A stretch of DNA of 64,000 bases from NCBI GenBank assembly GCA_030144725.1, contig JASKMD010000031.1, positions 79,501 to 143,500 of the forward strand, given 5' to 3'. Under the pieces are notes generated by a model. The model worked only from the letters and a program-made list of their open reading frames with translations. It was not told where the DNA came from and did no database searches. The position numbers and the translations under genes were made by a program. Positions 33,595 through 43,892 of the stretch are shown here, in pieces. The number at the start of each line of letters is the position of its first letter. The first letter of the stretch is position 1. This stretch comes from Haematococcus lacustris (taxonomy: Eukaryota; Chlorophyta; Chlorophyceae; Chlamydomonadales; Haematococcaceae).

Positions 33595-36369
33595 TCACTT
33601 GGCGTCGGTTTTGGGGGCATCGCTGCCGCTGGCGTCGTTGCCGTTCTTGTTGCGGTAGCCGCCACCGTCGTGACGACCGCCACGGCCACGGCCTCGGCCG
33701 CCGCCACCGCCCCGGCCACTGCCGCCGCCTTGACCACCGCCACGGCCACCACCAGAGTGATCGTTACCGTGCTTGCCGTTGTTGTGACGGCCGCCGCGGC
33801 CACCTCCGCGGTGCTTGCCGCCATAGTCACCGGCTTCAGATGCAGCACGTTTGTTTGGCACCTGGGAGTGAGCAGGGCGCAAAGAGGTCTGCGATGATGA
33901 TCGGCGGAGTGTCCGGCCTTTGGTGTGTGCTAGGTTTGCACGCACAGGCTTGTCGGTGTCAGTGTCGCGGGTGTAGGTGTCAATAGCACACGAGTAATCC
34001 GCCAGAGATTCAAAAGAGTCCCATGGTTTTCCTGTGGCTGGATTTACTTTGCACTGGTCTGCGATGTTTGACTTAAGTCCACGCATGTACCAGAGCAAAA
34101 GATCACGGTCTGTGGGTGTGGGTTCGCCTGCACGTGCTACCAACATCCTGAAGTACCTCAGATATTCTGGGGTTCTGGTTTGTTGCTTGATGGTGTGCAG
34201 AAGTTTGCGGGCTTGCATAACCCTGTCACCACAAGGAAAAGCTTTGGTGAGTGTATCACGCATGAGCTCCCAAGTTGGTGTGCCTCCTGACAATCGCAGC
34301 GGTTGAGCTACGGAGAGCCAAGCTTGCAGTGCTTTTCCTTCAAGCAAGGGTAGGATGTGGCTAGGCCAGTCAGGTTGAGGTATGTTATTGCCTGTAAGAT
34401 AGTCAAGGAACAGGAAAATGGCATCCTCTGCAAACTGTCCACTGGCCCCAGAGAATTTAGCGGGTAATCCCGTCTTGACCGTGTGGGGTTTGTGTGACTG
34501 CTCTTTGGATTGAGGGGGGTCACTTGCCTTAGTGGCGTAGCGGCACATGAGCGACTGCCATTGGGAGTAGTCCGCTCCAAACCCCATGGCTTTGTAGTTC
34601 CAAGCCTCGTCCGCGTTGAAGCGAGTGATGCTCAGGTCATAGTCCTTTCGCATGGCGTGCAACTGAGGAGCGAAGTGTGTCGTGAAGTAACGTTCACGCT
34701 CCTCCGGCACAACGCGGTACTCCTCTGGCATGATGGAGCCAGGAGGAGGGAGAGGCTCAAAAGTGGGCTTGGGGGTGCGAGGCCTGCTAGTGCCTGCCTG
34801 CTGAGCCGCGTCAGCCGAGCCCACGCCCGGGGCTGCTTCCTGAACAGGGTCCGGGCCAGACATGTCGTCGGGGTCGATGGCCATGTCCTCATGTTGTTGC
34901 GCAGCCTGCCCAGGGGGAGTGTTCCGAGGGACAGGACCAAGCAGCTGCTCGTCCACCAGGCACATTGCCACACGCTCTTGGAATGCAGGGTCATGAACCC
35001 TGTCCGGCGTGATGCGCTCGGTGACCCTCAGGTGGTCGTAGTTGTTGGTGACGATGGCCAAGAGGCCGGTCTTGTCACTGGCGATGGCGGCCTTGTGCAC
35101 CGAGATTTGCCTGCGTAGCTGTTGCAGGCGCTGGCTGGCGGCCTTTTCATCGGCACGCAGCTGAGCCAGGTCGTTTTGCGCACGCTCACGCTGCTGCCGC
35201 CCATCTGCAACTTGGCGTTCAAGGTGCTCAATGAAGACCTGTGCCTCATGCAGCTGTTGCTGGGTGTTGCCAAGCTGCTCCTCAGCTGCTTGGCGGGCTG
35301 CCTGCTCTGCAGCCAGGGGCTCTTTAGCCTGCAGCTGCGCTTGCTCAAACACATATTGTGTCGCAGCGTCGAAGTCTGGAGACTTCTCGTAGTGCAACTT
35401 TGCTTGTCGCTGCTTGGCCAGGTCGGTGTTGATCCTGTCCAGGTCTGCAGACACCTCTTTGAGGCTAGACCCTGCATGCAGCAGCTGTGCGGCTGAGGCT
35501 TGAGCTGCTGCACGCTCAGCCTCCAGTCGGCTGATGCTGACGGTGATCTTTGCCAGGTTCTCCTTGGCGATGAGCGGCAGAGCCTTGGCTTTGTAGTTGT
35601 TGGCTTGCTGCTGCAGCTTGAGGCAAACAGCTTCTTTGTCCGCCAGGCGTGCTTGAACAGCAATGAGCTGCTGCTGCAGAGCGTCGACCTGAGCGTCTGG
35701 AGGGGGAGCAATGGCGGCCTGAGCACTGGCGGCCTGCAGTGTCTTGACACTCTGCTTTAGCGCGCGGTTCTCTCGCTCCAGATGGTTGATCCGGTCATGG
35801 GTGGTGGTGTTTGGAGGCACCACCACCGCAGCAGGTCTGAGCTGCGTCAGCCTAGTGGCTGCAACAGCTGCTGTGGGCTGCTGTGCTGCGCTGGCTGCTT
35901 GCACCGAAGGCGCTTGAGGCGCTGCAGGCGGCGGTTGTTGCGCTGCGTCTGGCATGTCCTCCATGGAGTTGTCCTGGTTGGCAGCAATGTCCATCTTCAC
36001 GGCCTGCACACAAGCACGCACCAATCGTTTGGCTTGTGTTGTTTTGTGCATAAGCCACTTGGTGATTGTGGGGTTTGCAAGCTTAAGTGCTGCACGCCGT
36101 CTCATGACAGGCTTGCCATTGAAGAACATGTGCAATAGGCGTGTCTTTGTTGACTTGCGCCTAACATGTTCATCAAGCAGTTGTGTGAGTGTGTGCATTG
36201 CGTCCTTCACCTCGGTGGTGAGGCCGCACATGGCACTGGCCGCAGCGTCGGCCCCAAGAGCTGTCTGTTTGGTGCTAGTGTCGTGCGACCCAGAAGTAGA
36301 AGTTGAGGTATCTTCTTGAGTTGTTGTCAGAGCTCGTGTTGCTTTGTGCGTCATCTGCGCACCAAACAA
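33595..36369 (-). CDS. Element 2 gag, 924 residues, with coiled coils and RGG-rich tail
   Basis: Long intact frame starting MFGAQMTHKATRALT. N-terminal region about 1-150 is unknown. Residues about 190-430 are Gln/Ala-rich coiled coil (QLLHAG, LAEEQAARQAAEEQLG style heptads). Residues about 560-800 match Ty3 capsid layout (TGLPAKFSGA, AFLFLDYL-like FLFLDYLTG, LEGKALQAWL, YLRYFRMLVARAG). The tail (about 840-924) is Gly/Arg-rich with RGG boxes in place of the usual CCHC zinc knuckle, so RNA binding may use RGG motifs. Ends TGA (33597-33595), with pol in the same frame directly after. Confidence 0.85.
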   Translation of the reverse strand: MFGAQMTHKATRALTTTQEDTSTSTSGSHDTSTKQTALGADAAASAMCGLTTEVKDAMHTLTQLLDEHVRRKSTKTRLLHMFFNGKPVMRRRAALKLANPTITKWLMHKTTQAKRLVRACVQAVKMDIAANQDNSMEDMPDAAQQPPPAAPQAPSVQAASAAQQPTAAVAATRLTQLRPAAVVVPPNTTTHDRINHLERENRALKQSVKTLQAASAQAAIAPPPDAQVDALQQQLIAVQARLADKEAVCLKLQQQANNYKAKALPLIAKENLAKITVSISRLEAERAAAQASAAQLLHAGSSLKEVSADLDRINTDLAKQRQAKLHYEKSPDFDAATQYVFEQAQLQAKEPLAAEQAARQAAEEQLGNTQQQLHEAQVFIEHLERQVADGRQQRERAQNDLAQLRADEKAASQRLQQLRRQISVHKAAIASDKTGLLAIVTNNYDHLRVTERITPDRVHDPAFQERVAMCLVDEQLLGPVPRNTPPGQAAQQHEDMAIDPDDMSGPDPVQEAAPGVGSADAAQQAGTSRPRTPKPTFEPLPPPGSIMPEEYRVVPEERERYFTTHFAPQLHAMRKDYDLSITRFNADEAWNYKAMGFGADYSQWQSLMCRYATKASDPPQSKEQSHKPHTVKTGLPAKFSGASGQFAEDAIFLFLDYLTGNNIPQPDWPSHILPLLEGKALQAWLSVAQPLRLSGGTPTWELMRDTLTKAFPCGDRVMQARKLLHTIKQQTRTPEYLRYFRMLVARAGEPTPTDRDLLLWYMRGLKSNIADQCKVNPATGKPWDSFESLADYSCAIDTYTRDTDTDKPVRANLAHTKGRTLRRSSSQTSLRPAHSQVPNKRAASEAGDYGGKHRGGGRGGRHNNGKHGNDHSGGGRGGGQGGGSGRGGGGGRGRGRGGRHDGGGYRNKNGNDASGSDAPKTDAK

Positions 36370-36803
36370 ATGCTAGGGCAATTGGTCTTATGCGCTAACG
36401 ATGCAAAATGAGCAAGTACGCTCTTTAGCCGTGCACAAATGGTAAAACCACGAGCAACAAGCTAGCAACCGTGCGCAAAGTGCGTGTAGCGCTGAAAAGC
36501 TTTTGCGTTCCCAGTAAAGGGTCGACTTGGCTTTTGAAACGCAAAACGCAAGCACCCAGTTAGGGCGTTGTTGCAATACGCACGACTGCGCCCTTACGGG
36601 TAGCAGTGGCTTGAAAAGCCGATGTACTTTTAGGCAGTACAACGCCGCGAGAGCCCGCAGTGCGGAACTATCAAGCACGCCCCGAAGGGTAGTGCGTGCT
36701 CGCCCCGAAGGGTGGAGCTAGAGGGTTAGATAAGGGGAGCTGCGAAGGGGAGGGCGGTGGGCGCTTCCACAGGAAGCGATGAAACGCGACACTTGGTCGC
36801 AAC
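36370..36803. other. Leader of element 2
   Basis: Minus-strand untranslated leader between primer site and gag. Contains direct repeats of cgccccgaagggt (36679-36715). No other feature. Confidence 0.5.
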
Positions 36804-36821
36804 CTTTCGGTCGGACAACCA
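36804..36821 (-). promoter_or_regulatory. Primer binding site of element 2
   Basis: On the plus strand ctttcggtcggacaacca ends in CCA like a tRNA 3' end. One base separates it from the LTR end. The tRNA species is not identified. Confidence 0.55.
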
Positions 36822-36822
36822 A

Positions 36823-36840
36823 TGTAACAAAGGGGTGGCA
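36823..36840 (-). repeat. Remnant of the element 2 5' LTR
   Basis: The 18 bases TGTAACAAAGGGGTGGCA (plus strand) equal one end of the solo LTR at 37569-37855. Only this LTR tip remains before transposase exon sequence starts at 36841. Confidence 0.65.
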
Positions 36841-36937
36841 CTCCGCACACTTGGCATTGATAGGCTGTCTTCACCATGATTGCCTGTGTCTTGGGAAGCC
36901 TGGAGAGCAAATGGTCGCATTGTGTCCGCTGGGCCAT
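36841..36937 (-). pseudogene. KDZ transposase copy B, first-exon stub
   Basis: Encodes MAQRTQCDHLLSRLPKTQAI... up to CQVCG, aligning residue for residue with the start of the copy A transposase (MAQRTQCDHLLTRLPQTQAI...CRVCG). It then ends at the element 2 LTR remnant. No later transposase exon is found to the left, so copy B has lost its transposase and could move only with one supplied in trans. Confidence 0.85.
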
Positions 36938-37087
36938 CGCGGCCCGCTGTCAGTGTACCCACCCGGCGTCGCTTGCTGGCCGACAAAGTGACTTTTGGTT
37001 CACTGTGGCTTGGACGAGAATTTTGTGAGTAAGCACCGCTACATCGTGTTGTGGCCGTCTTGCCAACCCGTAACAACATCCTTTAAA
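36938..37087. promoter_or_regulatory. Divergent promoter between transposase stub and gene A (copy B)
   Basis: 150 bp homologous to 12767-12910 in inverted orientation. The blocks next to both start codons are the best conserved parts of the comparison. Confidence 0.7.
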
Positions 37088-40000
37088 ATGTACCGCAAGA
37101 CGGTCGCCAAGAAGATGGCCTACACTAAGCCCACCGCCAAGAAGGTATAGTAATAAATGTATCAATACCGCCTGCCTGCCGCGATGCCTTACCGTGCCAG
37201 GCACCTTCATGCTTTCATTAAGTCCATGAACCATCGTTGCTGCGGATTAAGGCTGCAGCCCCTCGCACATCTGACTCTGGGCACGAGTCCGATGAAATGC
37301 CTTTGGCCCAGCGACCAAAGAGGCGGCCCATTGAGCCATTGACCTCTTCTGACTCATCTGGTGATGAATCAGCTGAAGGGGAGGGGGAGGGGGAGGAGGA
37401 GGAGCTGGAGGAGGAGGATGAGGGGGAGGAGGGGGAGGGGGCGGAGGAGGAGGAGGAGGAGAAGCAGGTGCCAGCCAAGAAACCGTCGCGCAAAGGGGGG
37501 AAGCAAGTCATCGATGAGTTCAGCAAGAACGTCTTGGCGCGAGTGAGCATGGTGTTGCGTGCCTATGTTGTAACAAAGGGGTGGCAGAACTGCTGCTCTG
37601 CCTCACCTTGTATGTCTTCCGTGTGAGTGAGAGCGCTCCTGCCTCGCGCTCCACAATCCGCTACTTCCGGTTGGGTGGCAATGTGTGTTACACAATGCCT
37701 CTAAAAACGAGAATCCCCAACTCTCTAGCGGCCCTCGGCTAAATAGGCCAGCGGCCAGCCGTCACACGCCACCGTCACCCTACTGGGAGATATGACGGTG
37801 GGATCTCATGCAACTGCTCGGTTGTTTCCCCTAGGAAGAACCTCGCTTCGTTACATATGTTGCCTGATTGGCTGGTGTCACGTTGCCTGTGCCTGTATGT
37901 CCTTTGCTAACCATGACCCATCGTTGGCATATGATTTCAGTTCAAACATCATGCACCCATCGCCAAGCGGCCCTTCAGCGTGTTGGGCAAAAATGAGGTT
38001 AGTGTGGTGTTTACACAACAATTGACCATAGCCTTAAGTCATTACTGCCCATGTCACCTTGGTTATCTATACCCAATGCATCATTGCAGAATGATGCCGT
38101 CAATCTCTGGGGCAAGTTCGCCCCCAAATACATCCGGCTGTGGTGCCCGCGTTCTGTGGGCCAGGTGATTGTGCAATGAATGGTGTAGCCATGTAACCAA
38201 CCTAATTTGCCTTCTGATGTGAATGTTAGTGAATGTTCTTGGTGTGTGTTGTGCAGTACACCATCCCCGGCTGTGCACCAGGGGAATACCCCAAACTGGG
38301 CAGCAACTCGGTGGAGGCCAGGTGGAATGTCCCCATGCGGGCAATCATCGGCCTCATTTGGAAGGAATTCACGAAGGCCAACCCACCCTACCTGGCTTTG
38401 CTGACCTACTGGATGTTGCTGTCGGCATTCAAAAAGTGGGTAGCATGCAACCCACTGTGTCATTAGTACAGGTCCTCATCATCGGCCTGGTACCCTTGAA
38501 CGTGTAGATTATACGATTGGGTAAGACGTCCGAGCACTCCTAAGCAGCTGGCCCGGGTGCCGCCGACACCTCGTCAAGCAGCAGAGGCCCAAAAGACAGA
38601 TGAGGCGTGGGAGTCGAAGTTTGGATGCCGGTTGTTGGAAGGCAAGGCAGCAACGGTGGCTGCTGGCATCCCGTTCAGCAATGACGATGTTGTGTTCACT
38701 AAAATGGAGCCATTCCTGCCTTTAGCTGCTCAGCTGAAAGCAGTCTCAGGTGAGTGGTGCCCGGACCCTGTGGCGTGGTGCCAGAACCCTGTAAGCCAGG
38801 ACCCAGTGGTGTGGTGCCAGGACCCTGTAGGTGTGCAGCAGGACCCTGTGGTGTGGTGCTAGGACCCTGTAGGCCAGGACCGTGTGGTGTGGTGCCAGGA
38901 CCCTGTAGGCCAGGACCCTGTGGTGTGGTGCCAGAATCCTGTGGTGTGCAGCAGGACGCTGTGGTGTGGTATGCAGCAGGACCCTGTAGTGTGCAGTAGG
39001 ACCCTGTGGTGTGGGGCCAGGACCCTGTGGAGTTAACCTATGACATTGCATGCACCCCTGATCGCAGAGAACTGGGAGAAATCAGACCAAACGCCAGAAG
39101 GCAAGCACCCGGAAGCTGCCAAGGCCTGGAAAGCAATGTCCCAGACATTCTATGACCAGTTTGACGAGGTGGCCCTACACCTAACAAGGTCTATCCCTGG
39201 CGGCAGCAATGCAGACCCGGTGAGTTCCTCATTGCAAGGCTGGTAGAAGTATGCGATTTTACATGTTTGCCGAGTATGTGTGCTTTGCTTGATGATGGCA
39301 GGTGGCGGCGGAGGCGCAGGCCAAGACGTTGCTGTTGGAGGCATGCACCCAGGACCAATCCTTGTGGAAGGCAAGTAGCTAAAATCTTACGTGCATACCC
39401 TACCATGCCCTACCATACCACATACCATGCCTTACCTTCCAAGCTTCATATTGCCACCTTGTTGTGTGCAGTTGACGACCCTGACCCGGCTTGTGGAGTA
39501 CAAGTCAAAGCTGTTGTTGGAGCTGCAGGCTGCCAGCGGTGCAGGGCAGCAGGCAGGTCCAGCTTCACACCTTCCCCGAGGGGGCAAGGCATCTGCCAAG
39601 GCAGCTCACCCCACACCAGCTGCAGCCAAGCGCAAGGTTCTGGGAGGCGGGGGTGCCAAGAAGAGGCATGCAGGCCGAGAAGCAGGGGCAGAGGCAGAGG
39701 AGCTCGCCGCTGCGCTACTGACAGGCTTGGCAGCAGGGGCAGCAGTGGCGACAGGGGCAGCAGCAGGGGCAGCAGGGACAGGGACAGGGGCAGGGCCAAC
39801 AGGGGAAGGGGCAAAGGCAGCAGCAGAGGCAGGGGCACGGAGCAGGGCAGGATCGGGGGCAGGGCAGGGTCAGAGGCAGGGCAGGGTCGGGGGCAAGAGC
39901 AGCAACAGGGGCAGGGGCAGGGCAGGGGCCGGGGCTGTGGCAGGGGCAAGGGGAGGGGCAGGGGCAGTGGGGGCAGCAGGGGCAGTGGGGGCAGCAGGAG

Positions 40001-40218
40001 CTGTGGCAGGGGCAGCAGGGGCAGCAGGGGCTGTGGCAGGGGCAGGGCCAGTGGCACCCGCCACAGCAGGGGCAGAGGCAGGGGCAGGGCCAGTGGCACC
40101 CGGCACAACAGGGGCAGAGGCAGGGGCAGGGGCAGTAGCAGAGGCAGTGGCAGCAGCAGCAGAAGAAGCAGATGCAGCAGTGGCAGCAGCAGCAGCACGC
40201 AGTGACTTGTTTGATTGA
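37088..40218 (+). CDS. Gene A, copy B
   Basis: Inferred exons: 37088-37144, 37252-37542, 37941-37997, 38090-38164, 38257-38435, 38508-38749, 39068-39219, 39302-39370 and 39472-40218. The sum is 1869 nt, an open frame of 622 residues. Exons 1, 3, 4 and 5 have exactly the lengths seen in copy A (57, 57, 75 and 179 nt). Conserved pieces include FKHHAPIAKRPFSVLGK, LWCPRSVGQ, CAPGEYPKLG, PYLALLTYWMLL and HPEAAKAW, then an Ala/Gly tail. The exon 2 acceptor seen in copy A (CTGCAG) is CTGCGG here; the next AG six bases on keeps the frame. Exons 7 and 8 are split by an intron that copy A lacks, and the last intron begins GC in both copies. Function unknown. Confidence 0.7.
37569..37855. repeat. Solo LTR in the second intron of gene A copy B
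   Basis: 287 bp from TGTAACAAAGGGG to CTTCGTTACA with short inverted ends, flanked by the 5-bp direct repeat TATGT (37564-37568 and 37856-37860). It accounts for most of the extra intron length relative to copy A. One end is identical over 18 bp to the LTR tip at 36823-36840, so it belongs to the element 2 family. Confidence 0.8.
38757..39030. repeat. Palindrome-derived array inside a gene A intron (copy B)
   Basis: Tandem ggaccctgtggtgtggtgcc and accctgtaggccagg variants in the intron between exons 6 and 7, the same intron that holds an array in copy A. The same variant occurs at 49500-49860. Confidence 0.9.
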
Positions 40219-40264
40219 TGAGATGCTAGAGGTTCATGCTATAGGTTCATGGACTAGTCAATCC

Positions 40265-40352
40265 AAACCTTGCACAGGGTTTTGTTGACCTAGTGCAGGG
40301 TTTCGCCAACCTAGTGCAGGGTTTCGCTGACCGTGTGCAGGGTTTCAGTGAC
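40265..40352. repeat. Short array of gtgcagggtttc units
   Basis: Four to five diverged units (cctagtgcagggtttcgcc) between genes A and B of copy B. Same variant as at 42365-42470. Confidence 0.8.
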
Positions 40353-40546
40353 CCCGTGTAAAGTGCACTAGAAGGTGTTCACATATACTTGAACGAGGCA
40401 TAACACGCGACAATAATGAACACTGGGATAAGGCAAGCAGTGCATATCACCATGCCCGTGGTTTGCAGTATTGTTGATCCCATGCCATCAGACTAGAATT
40501 TCGAAAGTCCATTGCGGCCTTGCGCACACTATCAAGGCTACGCACA

Positions 40547-43500
40547 ATGGCAGAAGCAGAAGCAGGCAATAAGGCATTGGAAGAAGTCGCCGTTGACGTG
40601 ATGAAATTCCCGACGCGATGCGCCCCCCGCAACCAGGTAAACGCATAATCAAGCCTAACTCGGCACATCGGTAGCACTACACTCATCCACGATGGCTACT
40701 TGCATGTAGGATGCGACTGGGCTGGCCAGCATGAATTCCCTCTGGCGTGATGTGTGTTGTGGTTTTTGCGTGGCAAAAACTGTTGTGCCCTGTGATATGG
40801 ACACACAGATTAACACAGAGGTGATAGTGGACAGGTGAGTGCCCATGCACCCCAATGCTCATGAGGACGTGCCCAAGTGTGTGACTTGTTTGCAATACAG
40901 GACCTGGCAATTGGTTGCAGCGAATTACCCCCAACCCTCTTCCCCAAGGCTGCTCAAGTGGGACAAGTACTTTGCCTAGTTCTACGACCACTTCAAGGGC
41001 ATACAAGAAACCAGTCCACCTGAGGGGTTAAAGCCTTTCGCTTGCTTGTGGGACATATACAAGCAAGGTGATGAGTGAGTTGGCTGACTAGTTGTCAGCA
41101 GGCCGTCAAGGTAGCCATGCATTCATGTCTCTGTTAACTATCATGTGCAGATGCGAAGATGAAGAGTCAAGGTGACACAGATTATGTGTACCTCTGTGAA
41201 GTGCAGGGTAGAGCGGAGTGTGTTACTTAGGCAGAATTTGTGTTGAGAACAGAGCCACCTACCCTTCCCTCTCCTGCCCCCACCCCTGTCACACAGCCAG
41301 CCCCAGCAACAGGTGTGCAGCAGCCCCCTGCCCCCTCCCCTGCCCCACAGCCAGCCCAAGCAGCAGGTGTGCAGCAGCCCCCTGCCCCCACCCCTGCACC
41401 ACAGCCAGCCCCAGCAGCAGGTGTGCAGCAGCCCCCTCCCCATCCCTCTCCAGCCCCCACCCCTGCTGTGCAGCCAGCTCCAACAGCGGTGGTGCAGCAA
41501 CTTTATGCCTCCACCCATGTCCACCAGCCAGCCCCAGCAGCAGGTGTGCAGCAGCACCCAGCCCCAACCCCTGCCAGGCAGCCAGCCTCAGCAGCGGTTG
41601 TGCGGCAGCCCCCCGCCACACCAACAGCGGGTGTATCGGGATTGAAGGCCCCCACCACAGGCCTAGGAACTGCCCTGCCAGCAGGTGTGCAGCGGAGCCC
41701 TGCCCCCTCCCCTGTCCTGCGGCGTGCACCAGCAGCAGGTGTGCAACTCAGCCCTGCCCCTTCCATTCACCTGTTGCCTACACCAACAGCAGGAGGGCAG
41801 CATCAGCACCATTAGCCAGTGCAGCACCATCGCCAGGCACGCAGAGTGCAATGGCCACAGGTGGGGACCAGCACCTGGGTGACAGGCACAGCAGCAGGTG
41901 GGCAGCAGCACCAGCATCAGCAGCAGCACCTGGGACAGGTGACTGAAGAGGAGCAGCAACAGCTTGGAGGGGAGGGTGCTGGTCCCTCATCATCCAAGAG
42001 GCCGAGGCCTGCCCATCAGGATTCATCCGAGGATCAGGTAGAGTCACAACATTACAGCATGAGGAGCAAGACAGCATCAGGGTGCAGTGTGACAGTGGCT
42101 CAGATACCCCATTGCTTCATTTGCCATTGCAGGCCCTCCTACAGTCCCTGATTCAGAAGGTGGACAACGTGCAGGACTCAGTGAACAGATTGGAGGTGGG
42201 ACACAAGCTGCCAAAGAGGCATTACAACATTACCAACTTGTAAACGACCACACTGAATGTAGGATGAGCTGATGGGCAGAAGACGGCTCCACGTGTTGGC
42301 AAACACAACCTTGACTGGAAGTGGCCAGTCAGGAGAGAAGGTGAGCAGCTACTAATAGCCTACAACAGGTTTAAACCGTGTGCACGGTTTCGCTGACCGA
42401 GCACAGGGTTTCAATAACCTAGTGCAGGGCTTCACTAACCTTGTGCAGGGTTTCACTGACTCCAGCTGTGGCTCAGTAAGATATGTGTAGATTGTGTTTG
42501 CAGGAAAGCACAGGAGGCACCCTGCTGCATGGAGGAGCAGTGCGGTTTCCCAAGAATACACGGGTACGAGTGGCATAACTGGCTGATATGTATCGATAGT
42601 GACGGGATGCTTGTGAGCATGTCGTGCATTGCTACCTTAAACGCAGGGAAAGGTGTATCAGCTGCCCCCCTTGCTGCCATACACAGGGGATGTCTACCAG
42701 CCTCATGAGCCAAAGCAGTGTCGCCCAGCAGCTTTTGCTCATGGCCTGACCATCTTCCAGCTGCCACAGCTAGCCATAGATATGGCAGCGGTGGTTGCGG
42801 CCAGCATCTTGATCACCAAGGTCTATAACTGCATGGTCTTCAGCTCGGTCGATGCCAACAGCAAGACAAAGTATGGCACTGGCCAGAGGGTGCAGGTGGT
42901 GTTGGCCAAGTCAGCCAAGAACAGCAGTGGCGACCTAGACACAACCCTAAAGCTGTTGTGAGCCAAAGATAACGCGGCTGTGTACAGCACGCAGTCAACA
43001 GAGAAGAAGCAGGAGGTGAGAAGACAGATAGATTAAGGTGTGCAGCAGATGACACAAGCCTTAGCAGTAGTACATATCCATTGCGGCAGAGGCATTTCCT
43101 AACTTACCTAGAGTCAGGGCTGCATGGAGCACAATAGACAGCACACTGGGTGTGTTTGCTGGTGGATGAGGCCAAGAAGGTGTTGACGCAGTACCTCACT
43201 CTCCTGCAGCCGGTGCTGAAGCAGTTGCTGGGCCGCCCCCCGAACGGCCTAGCTACCATCATCACTGACCCCACCTGGCAGCGTTGCCTGAACAAGGAGG
43301 GGGAGATGGTGACTACACTGGCCAAGCAGCTGGCTCAGGCACAGGCTCCCCACACCGACTTCCTCCCTGTTGGCCCAGGGATGGATGACGACCTGGTGTT
43401 CCTGCTGGCTCTCCAGGACTTCCCTCTGGTTGCCTACATGGGCAGCCACAACCTGTCCCAGTTGGCTGCAGCCCATTGCCGGCGGACGGCTGATGGTAAG

Positions 43501-43860
43501 AAGCAAGTGGTGGACGTGGAGGCCATGGATGCCCTGGCCATGACCATGCGACATCAACTGGGCACAGAGGTCCCGGTGAAGGCTGGGCAGCTGGCGTTGT
43601 TCCGTGGCAACACAGTGCATGCTGGCAACGTGGGGGTGGCTGGCTCGTGCTGCGCCAGGCTGTATGGCTTTGGCCGGCCTGACTCAGTGGTTGACAACAC
43701 CACCATGAACACCTCTGAGCTGGGGGACTTGTACCATGGGTTGTTTCAGCCCATCCAGGGGGAGGGCATTGGGCCCAAGATAGCAGACTGGAACAGGCAC
43801 AACAAGGCAGGCCAGTGGGTCAGCATCTCAGAGCCATACAAGCCTGATAAGCGTACTTGA
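40547..43860 (+). pseudogene. Gene B, copy B, decayed
   Basis: Exon-by-exon match to copy A: 40547-40636, 40710-40834 (125 nt in both copies), from 40901, about 41020-41070, about 41225-42050 (Pro/Gln-rich, ending SKRPRPAHQDSSEDQ), 42135-42195, about 42264-42340, 42505-42569, 42647-43015 and 43162-43860. Damage: TAG at 40977-40979 and TGA at 42959-42961 fall in the frames fixed by alignment, and the acceptor before the last exon reads TG where copy A has AG. The final exon still encodes the complete HxD...H pattern (QAPHTDF, CACACCGAC at 43351-43359; FRGNTVHAG). Either a dead gene or one that yields only a shortened dioxygenase from an internal start. Confidence 0.75.
42365..42470. repeat. 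Palindrome-derived array in a gene B intron (copy B)
   Basis: Units such as cttgtgcagggtttcactgac in the intron corresponding to the 2404-2725 array of copy A. Confidence 0.85.
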
Positions 43861-43892
43861 ACGATTGACAATGCATGGACAGCATGGGCTGG

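Larger units (their letters stand above)
29650..36840 (-). mobile_element. Ty3 chromodomain retrotransposon element 2 (decayed, 5' LTR reduced)
   Basis: Minus-strand order: 18-bp LTR remnant, primer binding site, leader, gag, pol with protease, RT, RNase H, integrase and chromodomain. No recognisable 3' LTR. It abuts the first exon of the copy B transposase at 36841, so it or a deletion next to it removed the rest of that gene. Confidence 0.8.

Noticed and set aside
39446..40198. Minus-strand 250-codon Leu/Pro-rich frame
   Set aside because: Reverse of the Ala/Gly tail of gene A copy B, where the plus-strand exon model is supported by the paralogue.
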